Assembly (NCBI GenBank): GCA_027627225.1
Contig: JAPFQT010000040.1
Location: forward strand, 124,001-188,000
From: Congeria kusceri
Lineage: Eukaryota > Mollusca > Bivalvia > Myida > Dreissenidae
Direction: 5' to 3'
DNA length: 64,000 bases
This document shows, piece after piece, positions 61,945-64,000 of this stretch; the stretch's first letter is position 1, and the number at the start of each line of letters is the position of its first letter. The notes beneath the pieces are model-generated. The model made no database searches. It saw only the letters and a list, made by a program, of their open reading frames with translations, and was not told the DNA's origin. Position numbers and translations under genes: made by a program.

Positions 61945-64000
61945 ATGGCGACATTTTCTATGTCTACTGTTGCTAAAGGGTCAGATGACTTTAAAGACTT
62001 TTGTTGTTCCGCCTGCGAAGAGCAGTCTATTGAGGTAGTCGCAGATTTTTACTGTGAAGCATGTTTGAAGTTTTACTGTGGAGAATGTAATCATCATCAT
62101 GGTCAGTTGTTTAAAAAACATTCCCCTTATGGAAGGGGAATAATGCAGAAATGGCCAGCTTCAAAGAAGGTGCAGGATTTCCTAGAGAAATGTGATGTCC
62201 ACAAGGATGAAAATCTGATAATGTTCTGCAATGACCACAGTCAGCTGTGCTGCACTAATTGTGCTCTTAATCACAGGTATTTCAAAACAAATGCTCTAAT
62301 TGTTTTTGGAATATCAATAAACTGTGTTACAGTAAGACAGTTCAGAAGTTTTCATTGATCAATTCAGTATTTTCCATTGATCAATTCAGATTTTTCCAGT
62401 CATATTAATTATTTTTAAGAATGACAAATTCTTTAAAACACAAACTTTGGAAGTCTTTGATATTATTTACTATATTTAATTTTAATAAGTTTTTTATTGA
62501 TATGTTATTTTGTTTTATCTTTGAAAACATTATTGAAATAAAAACTAATAATTAGCTGTGTAATCAATAATCAATTGAAGACCAATAACAAATAATGACA
62601 GTCTCAAGAAATGAGAAATCACAGATGTAATCAACCTGTATTTACCTAGATACCAATGATGAACACATGAACTGAATAGCTGGGTAGTAAGATCAAAGCA
62701 TTTCTTTTGTGTTTAATTAGTTCTGGTGGTTTACAGTATTATCACTCTGCATGTATATAGCTTGCAGCATCTGACACATAAACCTGACACTAGTGAACTC
62801 TAGCATAATTTTGCCCTTGAACTGTGTCCTATACTAAGTTGTGTATGTGTTTAACATGTTCATCCATTTAATTTAATGGTATTACTGTATTCACAGACTC
62901 ATAGTGGCAAAATCTTACACCAAATTTAAACTGATTACAGTAATGAAACGAATGCATTTATTGCAACGAATTTGATTTATTTGTAATATATATTTATTCA
63001 TCAAGGTCAGTTTTATGATAATTCTTCTGAGCTATTTATCTGTTAAACATTTACACATGCTTCATTGCCAATCTGCACTAGTCCTCAAACAAAGTAGTCA
63101 GTATATTTATCCTACTCTATTTATTTGTACGCTCCATGTTGAAAAGTAAAGTTTGAAGAAAATTAATTATACATTTGTATTATTTTCAAAATGGACATTG
63201 AGTGCAACTAACTAATTACCTAGATGTCTCTGTATGTATGGCATTCCCATGGTACATGCTTTGAAATACAAATGTGTATTTTGGCTGAATATTAATTTAA
63301 TTTCATCTTATTGTGCATTATTTTGTATACTGTCTTTTTCAGCGAATGCCATGAAGTGAGACTTATTTCTGAGTCAGGCCGAACACAGTCCACAGACCTG
63401 TCGGAACTGTCTGTCAAACTCGAATCCATTTTGGAAGAAATCAATTGCCTGCAAAATAGTCTGGAGGCCAGCAAGAAGTCTCTGCAGGGTTCATATGATG
63501 AACATGACCGATGTGTGGGGAAAGAAATCGAGCAGAATATAATTGATATTTTTGATAAATTTGATATTAGTACTTATGAAAATGAGCAAAACATGAACGA
63601 AGAAATGTCCAGGAAAATAATTAGCACGTTGGATGAACTTAAGAATAGTACTGTAAAGGAAATGGAGGAAATGAAAGATGAACATGTGAGCCTGAAAAAT
63701 TCTTTTAAGAGTGCTATTCTCAACTGCACTGGGCTTCAGGATGACATGAAACGGCTCCATGAAGCCATGCAGAAAATTGGGGATGATAAGGAACTCTCCT
63801 TTATAGCCAGCAAGAAATGTCTGCACAAAATACAACAGGCATTGACAGTGCTGGGGAAGTCAGACCAAGTATTAGCCACGCAGAGGAAGTCTGAGCACAA
63901 TTTGAAGATATCTAGTGATTCATCAGCATGCTATATCAGTGGCATATGTGTTCTCCCTGATGGCCAGGTCCTTGTTGTAGACTCAATAAATAAGAAATTA
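61945..64000 (+). CDS. TRIM-like B-box/coiled-coil/propeller protein, RING-less, 3' end beyond window
   Basis: Exon 1 is 61945-62276 (donor CACAG/gtattt, phase 2). Exon 2 starts at 63343 (acceptor gtctttttcag) and runs past the window end; 330 codons are visible. Residues 20-59 are a B-box1-like zinc site (C21, C24, C37, C40, C45, C48, H59). Residues 83-114 are a B-box2 (C83-x2-H86, C95, H98, C103-x2-C106, H110, H114), split by the intron at codon 111. Residues about 120-290 are a helical coiled coil. From about 305 a propeller repeat begins (CYISGICVLPDGQVLVVDS), as in NHL-type TRIM proteins. No RING precedes the B-boxes, so it may lack its own E3 activity. Families of this type are expanded in bivalves and linked to innate immunity in general. 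The ATG is preceded by gcaaa, a reasonable context. Confidence 0.85.

Overview
The window looks like a nuclear genome segment of a bivalve mollusc. The evidence is a B-box/coiled-coil/propeller TRIM-like gene at the right edge, of the type greatly expanded in bivalves. It is supported by many dispersed repeats carrying aggtcaaggtcacactt-type blocks, hairpin heads and tccgtccgtc tracts, by high A+T, and by GT/AG introns. Species cannot be fixed from sequence alone. There is no sign of bacterial gene organisation.

The window is gene-poor and repeat-rich. Region by region: 1-13 kb holds degenerate inverted-repeat elements, four exon-like blocks on the minus strand (2.7-4.2 kb) and a 21-bp tandem repeat (7.5 kb). 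13.7-15.3 kb is a nine-unit 144-bp array inside a dispersed repeat. 17.3-20 kb holds exon-like pieces, including a three-exon block (19283-20005) with a paralogue at 58973-60664. 22.5-28.6 kb contains tandem repeats, including a 59-bp satellite. 28.6-40.2 kb is a large 102-bp satellite of about 69 copies. It is split by an apparently complete 4542-bp DNA transposon (33488-38029) with 14-bp terminal inverted repeats, a 6-bp target duplication and a three-exon, 793-residue hAT-like transposase. 41.7-51 kb is nested dispersed repeats and SINEs. 51.5-55.3 kb is a long inverted repeat. 56.7-60.4 kb is again repeats with nested insertions. 61.9 kb to the window end is the TRIM-like gene, cut off by the window.

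Only two coding genes are well supported: the transposase and the TRIM-like gene. Everything else that looks coding is exon-sized, lacks a recognised family and is scored low. The main story is layered mobile DNA. Dispersed repeats seeded satellites, satellites received transposons, and several repeats carry clustered nuclear-receptor-like and E-box-like motifs.
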